A stretch of DNA of 64,000 nucleotides from Nitrosopumilaceae archaeon (GTDB lineage Archaea > Thermoproteota > Nitrososphaeria > Nitrososphaerales > Nitrosopumilaceae): the NCBI GenBank assembly GCA_022823825.1, contig JAJEHG010000045.1, positions 1-64,000 on the forward strand. Reading direction: 5' to 3'. The position numbers and the translations under genes were made by a program. The notes beneath the pieces were generated by a model that had not been told where the DNA came from, made no database searches, and saw only the letters and a program-made list of their open reading frames with translations. Positions 41,129 to 50,547 of the stretch are shown in pieces. The number at the start of each line of letters is the position of its first letter. The stretch's first letter is position 1.

Positions 41129-41824
41129 TCATCTGCCCATGTGCGAATCATATTTTTCCCTTAAATCGTCGTCGGACAGCACCTCGTACGCCTTGTTGAT
41201 CTCCGCCATTGTAATGTCGGGATCGGGCGCGTCGCCGCCGACGTCCTTTTTGGCACTCTTCTGCCCCGCCTTGTCCGGATGGGCCTCCTTTGCCAGCCTC
41301 CTGAACGCCTCCTTTATCTCGGGCTTGGTCGCGTCGCGGCTGACGCCCAGAACCCCGTAATAGTCGGGGAGTCGGCCGCCACTTGCCTCCTCGTAGAACT
41401 CCCTTGCGGCATCCTGCCGGCCCTTCTTCCTTGTCCCCACCTCCTCGTAGTCGTCTGTCCAGGACGAATGGTATTTCTCATACGTGCGCTCCCTTTTCGA
41501 GGCATACTCCTCTGAGTTGTCATAGTCGTTTCTTCTTCGCAGGATTGTGTCCCTTGCAAGAAACAGAAAGATCCCGATCACCGCGACGGCAAACCCTGCA
41601 AGTACTACAGCAGTCTCCTCGTCTGACACCTCCAGCTCCATGTCGAGCCCCCGGTCCTGCGCGTATGCGTGCTGCTGCAGCGGGAACGGCGCCAGCGCAG
41701 TGGCGTGGCCGGGCTCCGTTTCCAGCCCTAATGATGGCTGCGGTGCCGCCCCCGCAGACGCCGCTACGGCCAGCGCCAGGATCACTGCCGCAAACCCGGC
41801 ATGCTCCAAAATCCCGTACGACAC
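41129..41824 (-). CDS. membrane-anchored J-domain (DnaJ-like) protein
   Basis: Signal/TM segments, then DYYGVLGVSRDATKPEIKEAFRRLAKEAHPDKAG...YEVLSDDDLREKYD. Confidence 0.92.
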   Translation of the reverse strand: MSYGILEHAGFAAVILALAVAASAGAAPQPSLGLETEPGHATALAPFPLQQHAYAQDRGLDMELEVSDEETAVVLAGFAVAVIGIFLFLARDTILRRRNDYDNSEEYASKRERTYEKYHSSWTDDYEEVGTRKKGRQDAAREFYEEASGGRLPDYYGVLGVSRDATKPEIKEAFRRLAKEAHPDKAGQKSAKKDVGGDAPDPDITMAEINKAYEVLSDDDLREKYDSHMGR

Positions 41825-41857
41825 GGGCGGGATACGCTTCGTGATTATTTATGCCAT

Positions 41858-42352
41858 TCACATCAGCCGAAAGTCCTCTTTTATCGTGTTCAGCACCACG
41901 CGGGTTATTGTGCTCTCCAGATGCTCTATGCCTTCCAGGTCCTTGACAAACGCGCTCAGCTCCGACCTCGACTTGAATTTCGCAATTACGAGCAAGTCGG
42001 TTGCGCCCGTCACGTCGTATATGGCGCAGACGTTCTCATACTTGGATATCGACTCCTCGACGTGGCTGAGCTCGGTATTTTTTGCGGCAATCTCTATGAT
42101 TGCAACCAGCCCGTATCCAGCCTTTTCGTGGTCTATGTTGGCGTGGTATCCCCGTATGACTCCTGTTTTCTCAAGCCGCCTTATCCTGCTCAGCACCGTT
42201 ACGGTCGACAGCCCTACGGCAAAGGACAGCTGGCGTGCGGAGCGCCTGGCGTCACTCATGAGGTTCTTTATTATGAGCTCGTCCTTGTCGTCGTATTTTT
42301 CGTGTCTCTGCACCTCTTCGGGGGATTCTGCAGGTTTGGTCACAAATAGCAT
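41858..42352 (-). CDS. Lrp/AsnC family transcriptional regulator
   Basis: HTH ARRSARQLSFAVGLSTVTVLSRIRRLEKTGVIRGY plus RAM domain. Confidence 0.92.
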   Translation of the reverse strand: MLFVTKPAESPEEVQRHEKYDDKDELIIKNLMSDARRSARQLSFAVGLSTVTVLSRIRRLEKTGVIRGYHANIDHEKAGYGLVAIIEIAAKNTELSHVEESISKYENVCAIYDVTGATDLLVIAKFKSRSELSAFVKDLEGIEHLESTITRVVLNTIKEDFRLM

Positions 42353-42607
42353 GTGCAGAAATTCCTTATAACTTTATTTGAAAATCTCGCTTGGCACGCG
42401 CACGCTTGCGTGGGGGGGGGGGGTGCCGCGCTTCTGCAGGAGCGCCACATGGCAGGAACCGGCACTTTCGCGGCCCTAGCGCTGCCATGTGATCCCTTCA
42501 AATGTGACTGCGGCCGGAGTAACCACACCAAAGGACGCCGCGCTGCGCGCTTGGGCGTCCTGCCGACCACGTTAAACGGTTTTTAATACGCGCGTCGTCA
42601 CATACGC

Positions 42608-42841
42608 ATGCCCGGGACTGAAAAGGATGGCCTTGCTGCGAAGGGCGACGCGCTCATGCAGGCGGGCATGTTTGAGGAGGCGCTGGCCCTGTTTGAGGAG
42701 GCCCTGAAACTGGACGGCGGGGATCCGGACCTGTGGAACCGCGCAGGCGTGGCCCTCCGGAGCCTCGGCAGGTACGCCGAGTCTGTAGAATACTTTGAGC
42801 GGTCGCTCCGGATAGATCCGCGCGACCGCGACTCTTCATGA
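42608..42841 (+). CDS. TPR-repeat protein
   Basis: AGMFEEALALFEEALKLDGGDPDLWNRAGVALRSLGRYAESVEYFERSLRIDP. Confidence 0.8.
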   Translation: MPGTEKDGLAAKGDALMQAGMFEEALALFEEALKLDGGDPDLWNRAGVALRSLGRYAESVEYFERSLRIDPRDRDSS

Positions 42842-42923
42842 TCTGCGCGCGCATCGACCCTTCACTCCCGTCGCCGGGACGTGCGATCAAAGCTCGTATA
42901 TTCGATGCGCTGCAACGTACTGC

Positions 42924-43418
42924 ATGGATTCAGCCGCGGAGAAACTGATCCGTGACGCCTCGTATATGATAGAGGATGAGAATCTTTATGGCGCACTGAG
43001 GCTGCTTGACGCTCTGCTAAAACAGGATCCGCGCAACGTCAACGCGCTGCTCAACAAGGGGGCAATCCTTCAGAATCTGGGCCACATGAGGCGCGCAGTC
43101 GCATGCTACGACAGGGCGCTGCGCGCCGAGCCTGGCAATCCCGACGCCCTGCTCAACAAAGGCTCCGCCCTGCATGCCGAAGGCGACTACAAGGACGCGA
43201 TAGCATGCTATGATATCCTGTTGCGTGGCGGCAGGGCGTCCCCGCCTGCCCTTCTCTACAAGGGCCTGTCGCTTGCCGAGCTGGGCGCGCTGGAGGACGC
43301 AATACGGCATTTTGACGGGGCGCTAGACGGCGACCCGGAACTGGAACTTGCCCGGATATCCCGCGACATGGCCCTGAATATGCTTGATGAAAAGACAAGT
43401 CCGCGCGGCGCGCCGTGA
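42924..43418 (+). CDS. TPR-repeat protein
   Basis: Multiple TPRs (ALLNKGAILQNLGHMRRAVACYDRALRAEPGNPDALLNKG...). Confidence 0.85.
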   Translation: MDSAAEKLIRDASYMIEDENLYGALRLLDALLKQDPRNVNALLNKGAILQNLGHMRRAVACYDRALRAEPGNPDALLNKGSALHAEGDYKDAIACYDILLRGGRASPPALLYKGLSLAELGALEDAIRHFDGALDGDPELELARISRDMALNMLDEKTSPRGAP

Positions 43419-43516
43419 GGCATGACGCGTATCTGCCGCATTGGCCGCTGCACCCCCTCTCCACTTCCCTTCCTCCCAAACGCCCGCCCTGCGTCTCGGG
43501 GGGCGCCCCTGCGTCA

Positions 43517-43693
43517 CTAGAACACTGAAACGTCGCCAGGCGCGGGGCTTCTCTTGCTTGAAGCCTGATCATTTTCCCCGTACTCTTTTTTGTGCGCCTG
43601 GAGCTGATGCCCTCTGAGGCCGTCTATGTCGTCGAATCCAGCGTGGCACATGTGGCACTTTGGTTTGGACTCGTCTACAATTGGAAGCACCAT
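43517..43693 (-). CDS. small C2H2 zinc-finger protein
   Basis: CHMCHAGFDDIDGLRGHQLQAHKKEYG. Confidence 0.7.
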   Translation of the reverse strand: MVLPIVDESKPKCHMCHAGFDDIDGLRGHQLQAHKKEYGENDQASSKRSPAPGDVSVF

Positions 43694-43847
43694 GTGCAGA
43701 AACGACCGCGGTCTCCAATTATTTCTTTTGCGAGACGTGAACCGCCGCAGCAGCGGCCGGGGCGTCTTATGCCTGCCTCCGACACGCGGCTTTGCGCGAG
43801 AACCTGTGCCTATCAAGGCATATATTCAGCACGGGGCTCAGGCGCGC

Positions 43848-44945
43848 ATGCCTGAGCAGCTTATGGACTGTCCTGACGCGCTCGTACGCGCGATGTCCGG
43901 CGAGGAGATCTCTGCCAAGGACGGCATGGACTTGCTGGACATGGAGAACATACACGCTCTCGGGGCGGCCGCAGACTCTGCAAGGAGGCGGCTTGCCGGA
44001 GACGACGTCTCGTTCGTCGCGTCGTACTACATGAACTACACCAACGTGTGCGCCGCCAGCTGCCAGATGTGCGCGTTCTACCGCAAGGACGGCGCCGATG
44101 ACGCGTACACGCTTGCCCCCGGAGAGATTGAAAAGCGCGTCGGCATTGCAAAGCAGATGGGCGCAACTGAGGTGCACATAGTGGGCGGGTTTCATCCCAG
44201 CCTGCCGCTAGAGTATTACGAGGACATGGTAAGGACCATAAAGGAAAGGCACCCGGAGATGAACGTAAAGGCGCTCACCGCGGCCGAGATCTTTTACCTC
44301 TCAAAGCTTACGAAGAACTCTACTGGCGAGATACTCTCCCGGCTGAAGGACGCGGGGCTTGACTCGATGCCCGGCGGGGGCGCCGAGCTGTTTCACCCCG
44401 ACGTGCGGCGCAAGATAGTGCGCGGCAAGTGCACCGGGCAGGAGTGGCTCGACGTGATCGAGCAGGCGCACGGGATGGGCATCAAGAGCAACGTTACTAT
44501 GCTGTACGGCCACATTGAGAGGCCGGAGCACGTGATAGACCACCTGGTAAAGATACGCGACCTTCAGAAAAGGACGGGCGGGTTTCTGACCCTCATACCC
44601 CTAAAGTTCAGCCTGGAGAACACGGAGCTGGAGCAGGACGGACTGGTCCGGCACGAGTGCTCGTCGCTGTACGACATGCGGATAATCGCCATATCCCGGC
44701 TGATGCTTGCGGGAGTCCTCGACAACATATCGGTATACTGGGTCGCGTACGGCAAAAAGCTGGCCCAGGTCGCCTTGTGCAACGGCGGAAACGACCTTGT
44801 GGGCACCGCGTTCTCCGAGGAGATATACAGGGCGGCCGGCAGGCCCACGTCCTCGTCGCTTGACGATCTGGCCGAGATGGCGCGAGAGATAGGGCGGAGC
44901 CCCGTGCAGAGAAACACCCATTTCGGGGCTATACGCCGGCTCTGA
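43848..44945 (+). CDS. mqnE: radical SAM aminofutalosine synthase (MqnE-like)
   Basis: NYTNVCAASCQMCAF radical SAM cluster; HIVGGFHPSLPLEYYEDMVRTIK, GLDSMPGGGAELF; mqnD-like gene nearby. Confidence 0.8.
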   Translation: MPEQLMDCPDALVRAMSGEEISAKDGMDLLDMENIHALGAAADSARRRLAGDDVSFVASYYMNYTNVCAASCQMCAFYRKDGADDAYTLAPGEIEKRVGIAKQMGATEVHIVGGFHPSLPLEYYEDMVRTIKERHPEMNVKALTAAEIFYLSKLTKNSTGEILSRLKDAGLDSMPGGGAELFHPDVRRKIVRGKCTGQEWLDVIEQAHGMGIKSNVTMLYGHIERPEHVIDHLVKIRDLQKRTGGFLTLIPLKFSLENTELEQDGLVRHECSSLYDMRIIAISRLMLAGVLDNISVYWVAYGKKLAQVALCNGGNDLVGTAFSEEIYRAAGRPTSSSLDDLAEMAREIGRSPVQRNTHFGAIRRL

Positions 44946-45029
44946 GAACCCGTCTGGGATGCTTTTGCAGTGCCGCCGCCTTTGCGGTTGACTGCTGCCC
45001 TCCCCGTGGGCTTGCGCGTCCCTCTGGCT

Positions 45030-45347
45030 CTACTCGGGGGGCGCCGACATGTGTCTTTTGACCGACTCGATCTTCTGGCGCATCGTAGTGTCGCGGTCGC
45101 GCCTTGAATCCACCTTTATCACGACGCCGACTCTGCCAACGCCCAAGTTGTGGACGGTATCCGTCATGCGCATGACTGCCTCGTATATTGCATTCATGTC
45201 GGCCGACTCCAGCACGGTGCCCATCGGGTTGAGCTGGTACTTGACGCCTCCGATGCCCTGTATGGATTCTATGGCCTTTGCAATGTAAAAGCTGGCGCTG
45301 GTGGTCTTGGTGGCCATTGGGTATACGCTGACCTCTGCATGAATCAC
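45030..45347 (-). CDS. MTH1187/thiamine-binding family protein
   Basis: GTG start; VIHAEVSVYPMATKTTSASFYIAKAIESIQGIGGVKYQLNPMGTVLESADMNAIYEAV. Confidence 0.85.
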   Translation of the reverse strand: MIHAEVSVYPMATKTTSASFYIAKAIESIQGIGGVKYQLNPMGTVLESADMNAIYEAVMRMTDTVHNLGVGRVGVVIKVDSRRDRDTTMRQKIESVKRHMSAPPE

Positions 45348-45438
45348 ACGGCCCGTGCGCGGCGGGGTGATTAAAATCTGGTGCGCGGGTACCGTCGCGT
45401 GCAGGGTCGCTGCCACTCCCCTCCACCCTACACGACAC

Positions 45439-45705
45439 TCACTGGATCTTGCTTCCCTTTTTTCTCCTCTTGATGGCCCCAAAGCTTATGAGCACAAGCA
45501 TGAACCCGACTGCAATCAGTATTCCGGACAGTATGCTATAGTCCTGCAGTTCCTGCTGCGCAATCAAGAGCTCCAGCGCCTCCTCCTCCGTCATTCCGGA
45601 CTGCCCCGCCGGCATCGACGAGCTGAACAGGGCGGATAGCGCGATTCCAACTGCAAGCATGGCCACACCCCCAGCAAGTATCCTCTTGTCAACGAGCCAC
45701 GCCAT
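45439..45705 (-). CDS. small two-TM membrane protein
   Basis: MAWLVDKRILAGGVAMLAVGIALSALF...ILIAVGFMLVLISFGAIKRRKK. Confidence 0.65.
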   Translation of the reverse strand: MAWLVDKRILAGGVAMLAVGIALSALFSSSMPAGQSGMTEEEALELLIAQQELQDYSILSGILIAVGFMLVLISFGAIKRRKKGSKIQ

Positions 45706-45853
45706 GATGTGTATGTGCAGTCTTGGAAATATAATGTTAGCCTGGCTGCCTGCAGGTCCTTGCGCTGCCTGACGCCGGTGCGGCAGGTGCAATGGCGCAA
45801 CCCTTCACTGCTACAGCGCCCGCCTGCCGGGTGCGCGCCTACCCCTGGCGCCT

Positions 45854-46696
45854 TTACTCCTTACGCAGCTTCGGGGCTATGCTGGGACTAAACGGCTTTG
45901 GCAGCAGCCCCTTCTGCGACGCCATCTCAAACATCGTGTTGATCGCCCTTTCTCCTGCGTCCCCCATGTCTACGGTCCTCTCGTTGACGTACATGCGGAC
46001 AAACCTCTTGATCATGTCACTGGGCTTGCCCCTCGAGTACCTCATGGCGTACTGCATGGCCTCCTCCTCGTTCTCCTTCCCGTAGAGTATCGAATCGTGC
46101 AGGTATCTGTCAAATTTCGCAATAATCTCTGTCCCGATGTCAGCGCGCATCACGTTGACCCCGAGCGGCACCGGCAGTCCGCCCGTGGCCTCGTCCCACC
46201 ACTTGCCGAGGTCCGCCACCTTTGTGAGGCCCTCGTCCTTGTATGACAGCTGGGTCTCGTGTATGACGAGGCCGGCGTCGGCCCTGCCCGACCTGACCGC
46301 CTCAGGAACGCGGGAAAACTCCGTCTCCACGTACTCAAACTCCCCTATCGCAAGCTGCAGCAGAAGGAACGCCGACGTCATCTTTCCGGGTATGGCAATC
46401 TTGGCACCCCTGAGGCCGTCCAGGCCAGTCCCGTCCATGGCAGTTACTATTGGGCCGTACCCGAGCCCAAAGCTTCCGCCGCTTCTGAGTATGGTGTATC
46501 CCGGAATGTACGCGCACGCGTGAACCGAGACGGCAGTCACGTCCAGCTGCGGCGAGGCGGCCCTCTTGTTGAGCGCCTCTATGTCCTCCACCACGTGCTC
46601 CACGTTGAATCCGGGCGACGGAACGCCGCCTTCCAGCATCCCGTAAAACATGAACGCGTCGTCCGAATCCGGCGTGTGTCCGACAGTTACCTTCAA
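45854..46696 (-). CDS. mqnD: 1,4-dihydroxy-6-naphthoate synthase (MqnD-like)
   Basis: GHTPDSDDAFMFYGMLEG, DVTAVSVHACAYI, AIPGKMTSAFLLLQLA, DAGLVIHETQLSYKDEGL. Confidence 0.9.
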   Translation of the reverse strand: MKVTVGHTPDSDDAFMFYGMLEGGVPSPGFNVEHVVEDIEALNKRAASPQLDVTAVSVHACAYIPGYTILRSGGSFGLGYGPIVTAMDGTGLDGLRGAKIAIPGKMTSAFLLLQLAIGEFEYVETEFSRVPEAVRSGRADAGLVIHETQLSYKDEGLTKVADLGKWWDEATGGLPVPLGVNVMRADIGTEIIAKFDRYLHDSILYGKENEEEAMQYAMRYSRGKPSDMIKRFVRMYVNERTVDMGDAGERAINTMFEMASQKGLLPKPFSPSIAPKLRKE

Positions 46697-46943
46697 TGAA
46701 TCGCGCGTGCAATGTCGTAATAAAAACCAAAATCCCGCAGCATTCGGCCGTGAGTGCGTGTGGACATCTCCGCTTTGGTACCGTACGCCCGTAGTCCGGT
46801 GGGGCGCCGTACGCTGGGGGATAACGGAAGGAGGGGAGGGAGGGAGGGAGGAGGGAAGAGGAGCACACCGGCGTCACGTATATAGCGCCGCGTGCCATGG
46901 GACGTGTTTGGACAGCATCGCCGCGTACAGGAAGGAGATCCGG

Positions 46944-47906
46944 ATGCAGGTGCCACACGTGCAGGAGTATGACCCGTCGCCGATACGGCCCATCCCGGAC
47001 GGCTCCTTGGACGGCGCGATATTTGCCGGCTGTGGCGACTCGCTTGCGGCCGCGATGCTTGCCGAATACTTTTCGGGCTGGCGCTCAAGGGCGGCGGATC
47101 CAAGCGACCTGGCAGAGGGACTCGCGCCCGCGTCCCTGCCCCCCGGGCGCAGGGTCCCGTACCTGATATCTGTATCCGGCGAGACTGCCGCCAACGTCAG
47201 GGCGGCCGGCGCGTACCGCAACGCGGTGGCGGTGACCGCAAACCCGGACAGCAGGCTTGCCGCCCTCACGCCCGGCCGCGTCGTCCCGCTTGACTTTCCC
47301 CGCACCGGCGTGTCGACTGCCGGAAGCATCTCGTTTACGTCAAGCGTCCTTGCGTGCCTCTCCCTTGTGAACCCCGGCGCGCTCCGGACGCTTGCGAGGC
47401 GCGCGAGTTCCGTGTTTGAGAGTGCGGAGCGCGACGCCGCCCAAATCAGGATTCGCGGCTCCCTCTACATACTGGGCGGCGCGATGACGTATCCGCTTGC
47501 GATGTATGCCGCGGCAAAGTTCTACGAGGTCCTCGGATACGACGCCAGGCATGCCCGCACCGAGCAGTTCTCCCACATGGAGGTCTTTTCGGCGCACGAG
47601 GGCGACACCGTCATGCTGTTCGAGGAGCCGCGCGGGCGCATATCGGATCTGGTCTGCTCGCTTGGAAAGGCGGGGCTGCACGCGTTCTGCGTCTCTCCCT
47701 CGGACTCGGCGGTTGCCGCAGGCGGTTGCGACGGCGACAGCGGCAGCGCAGGCAGCGGCCCGTGCACGGATGCCTCGCGCGTGCTGTACTATGCGTTTTT
47801 GTCACAACTGCTGACGCTCGGGATTGCAGACGAGTCGGGCATTGCAGAGTGCCACTATGTATCCGACGCGCGGATGCGGGGGGCAAGCAATGCGGCGATA
47901 TACTGA
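46944..47906 (+). CDS. SIS-domain phosphosugar isomerase-like protein
   Basis: AGCGDSLAAAMLAEYFS...VPYLISVSGETAANVRAAGAYRNAVAVTANPDSRLA; start codon uncertain. Confidence 0.75.
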   Translation: MQVPHVQEYDPSPIRPIPDGSLDGAIFAGCGDSLAAAMLAEYFSGWRSRAADPSDLAEGLAPASLPPGRRVPYLISVSGETAANVRAAGAYRNAVAVTANPDSRLAALTPGRVVPLDFPRTGVSTAGSISFTSSVLACLSLVNPGALRTLARRASSVFESAERDAAQIRIRGSLYILGGAMTYPLAMYAAAKFYEVLGYDARHARTEQFSHMEVFSAHEGDTVMLFEEPRGRISDLVCSLGKAGLHAFCVSPSDSAVAAGGCDGDSGSAGSGPCTDASRVLYYAFLSQLLTLGIADESGIAECHYVSDARMRGASNAAIY

Positions 47907-47972
47907 CGGCGCCGCGCTCTTGACCGCATCTTCCAAGCCAAGGTTTAATAGATGATCTCAGAGCGTCCGGCT

Positions 47973-50165
47973 ATGGTAAAGTTCAAGTCGACCGGCGAGG
48001 TCCTCAAGATAATCAAGAACAAGGATCAGATCCGCAACTTTGGCGTCATTGCCCACGTCGACCACGGCAAGACAACTATGAGCGACAGCCTTCTTGCATA
48101 TTCGGGCATCATAGCCCCGTCGGCGGCCGGAAAGGCGCTTGCAATGGACTTTGACAAGGAGGAGCAGCAGAGGGGCATCACCATATACCAGGCAAACGTC
48201 ACGCTGCACTTTTCGCAGGCCGGCAAAGAGTACGTAATAAACATGATAGACACCCCCGGGCACGTAGACTTTAGCGGCAGGGTGATCAGGAGCCTGCGCG
48301 CCATAGACGGCGCGGTGGTGGTGTGCGACGCGGTCGAAGGCATAATGACGCAGACTGAGACCGTCACGCGCATGGCCCTCGAGGAGCGGGTGCGCCCCGT
48401 CCTGTTCATAAACAAGGTGGACCGCCTGATAAAGGAGCTACGGCTCACCCCCGAAAAGATGCAGCAGCAGCTCGCAGACGTGGTGTCGAACTTTAACCGG
48501 CTCATAGACACGTACGCGGAGCCCGAGTACAGGGAGAAGTGGAAGGTCTCCATACAGGACGCAAGCGTAACGTTCGGTTCTGCAAAGGACAGGTGGGCCA
48601 TCAACATAGACATGATGAAGGAGCGCGGCATCACCTTCAAGGACGTCATAGACGCCTACGAGGGCGAGAAGGTGCCCGAACTGGTGGAAAAGGCCCCCCT
48701 TGCCGACGCAGTCCTCGGCATGGTGGTAAAGCACCATCCCCCGCCGCACGAGGCAGTAAAGTACCGCATACCCCAGATATGGAAGGGCGAGCTCGACTCC
48801 GACGTCGGCAAGGCGCTGCTGGCGTGCAGCGACGACGGGCCCACCATAATGATGGTCGTAAACATGGTGCTCGATCCGGCCGCAGGGCCCGTGGCCATCG
48901 GCAGGCTGTTCTCCGGCACCGTCAGGGACGGCCAGACCATCCACATAATAGACGAAAAGCGCGAGGGGCGCATCCAGTCGGTCAACTTCTTCATGGGAAA
49001 CCAGCGCGAGCAGGTAGGCGAGCTCGGGGCCGGAAACATCCCCGCCCTGCTCGGACTCACGGAGGCCAGGGCCGGGAACACCGTGTCCGCGGTCAAGGAG
49101 ATGCCCGTGTTCGAGGGTGTAAAGTACGTCTCTGAGCCCGTCGTCCAGGTGGCAATAGAACCAAAGCACCCCAAGGACCTGCCAAAGCTGGTCGACGTAC
49201 TAAAGCAGCTTACCATAGAGGATCCGAACCTCGTGGTGAAGATAGACGAGGAGAGCGGCGAGACCATCGTCGCTGGGATGGGGGTGCTGCACCTTGACGT
49301 CGCAACGCACCGCATACAGGACGCAAAGCTCGAGATCGTCACGTCCGAGCCGCTGATAAACTACCGCGAGACCGTGCACTCCTCCTGCGAGGCCGTCATG
49401 GCAAAGTCCCCCAACCGGCACAACAAGATATTCATGAGGGTCGAGCCGCTGGAGCCCGAGATTGCCGAGATGCTCCGCACCGGCGAGATCAGCGAGATGA
49501 AGGACAAGAAGACCGTCTCCGACCTGTTGAAGGGCGCCGGCTGGGACACGGACACCATAAAGAGGGTGATGAGGCTCGACTCGCGCGGAAACGTTCTGAT
49601 AAACGGCACCAAGGGCGTGCAGTTCGTCCAGGAGTCGACTGACTCCATAAACTCCGGGTTTGACGAGGTGATGAAGGAGGGGCCGCTGTGCCGGGAGCAG
49701 ATGCGCGACTGCAAGTTCACGTTTACGCACTTTGTGCCGCACGAGGACACGGCGCACCGCGGGTTATCGCAGCTGGGGCCCGCGTCGCGGCGCGCGTGCA
49801 TGGGGGCCCTGCTGACTGCCGGCACCGCCATACTGGAGCCGATGCTTGCAATAGAGGCGCGCGTCCCGACCGACCTGGTAGGGAACGTGGCGACCGTTTT
49901 ATCCGGCAAGCGCGGCAAGGTGCTCGACATGTCGCAGATGGGCGCGTCAAGCATAGTGACCGGCGAGATACCCGCCTCCGAGACGTTTACCCTGTCCGAG
50001 GAGATGAGGGGGCAGACTGCCGGCAGGGCCACGTGGAACACGTCGTTCAAGGAGTGGAGCGAGGTGCCAAAGTCCATGCTCACAAGTACGATATCTGAGA
50101 TCCGGAAGCGCAAGGGACTCTCGCCGGAGCCGCCTACGGCAGGCGAGTTCATCGACAAGGAGTAG
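47973..50165 (+). CDS. fusA: translation elongation factor 2
   Basis: NFGVIAHVDHGKTTMSDSLLAYSG, IDTPGHVDFSGRVIRSLRAIDGAVVV. Confidence 0.97.
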   Translation: MVKFKSTGEVLKIIKNKDQIRNFGVIAHVDHGKTTMSDSLLAYSGIIAPSAAGKALAMDFDKEEQQRGITIYQANVTLHFSQAGKEYVINMIDTPGHVDFSGRVIRSLRAIDGAVVVCDAVEGIMTQTETVTRMALEERVRPVLFINKVDRLIKELRLTPEKMQQQLADVVSNFNRLIDTYAEPEYREKWKVSIQDASVTFGSAKDRWAINIDMMKERGITFKDVIDAYEGEKVPELVEKAPLADAVLGMVVKHHPPPHEAVKYRIPQIWKGELDSDVGKALLACSDDGPTIMMVVNMVLDPAAGPVAIGRLFSGTVRDGQTIHIIDEKREGRIQSVNFFMGNQREQVGELGAGNIPALLGLTEARAGNTVSAVKEMPVFEGVKYVSEPVVQVAIEPKHPKDLPKLVDVLKQLTIEDPNLVVKIDEESGETIVAGMGVLHLDVATHRIQDAKLEIVTSEPLINYRETVHSSCEAVMAKSPNRHNKIFMRVEPLEPEIAEMLRTGEISEMKDKKTVSDLLKGAGWDTDTIKRVMRLDSRGNVLINGTKGVQFVQESTDSINSGFDEVMKEGPLCREQMRDCKFTFTHFVPHEDTAHRGLSQLGPASRRACMGALLTAGTAILEPMLAIEARVPTDLVGNVATVLSGKRGKVLDMSQMGASSIVTGEIPASETFTLSEEMRGQTAGRATWNTSFKEWSEVPKSMLTSTISEIRKRKGLSPEPPTAGEFIDKE

Positions 50166-50547
50166 CCGCCATCGCTTCTGGCGCCGCCGCGCCCAAAACC
50201 GCGGCGCCTGAGAGGATGGGAGGGGGAATGAGTGAAAAGTGACCTACATTTAAGATGGTGCCGCAGTTTGTAATAATACTTATATTATGTCATATATATT
50301 ACATAATGTAGAGAAATATGACAACGTTTCCAGACCCTGTGTGTGAGCGAACCCCTGGGCGCGCGCCGGACTCGTCTTTTGGTGCAGGCGAATCTGCGGG
50401 TTTCAGGGAAGGCGGCGCCGGCCCTGCACGTATCTCTTGCAAGAACGGCATTTCGGGACCGGCGCTCGGGACGGTAAGAGATGCGGGGCGGCAGAAAGGG
50501 GCGGCAGAGGCCGGGTGGCCCCGGAACAGCGTGGCGGTGGTGATGTC

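Noticed and set aside
43626-43847. Upstream extension of the radical SAM ORF
   Set aside because: Overlaps the C2H2 finger gene on the opposite strand; the ATG at 43848 precedes the conserved MqnE-like region
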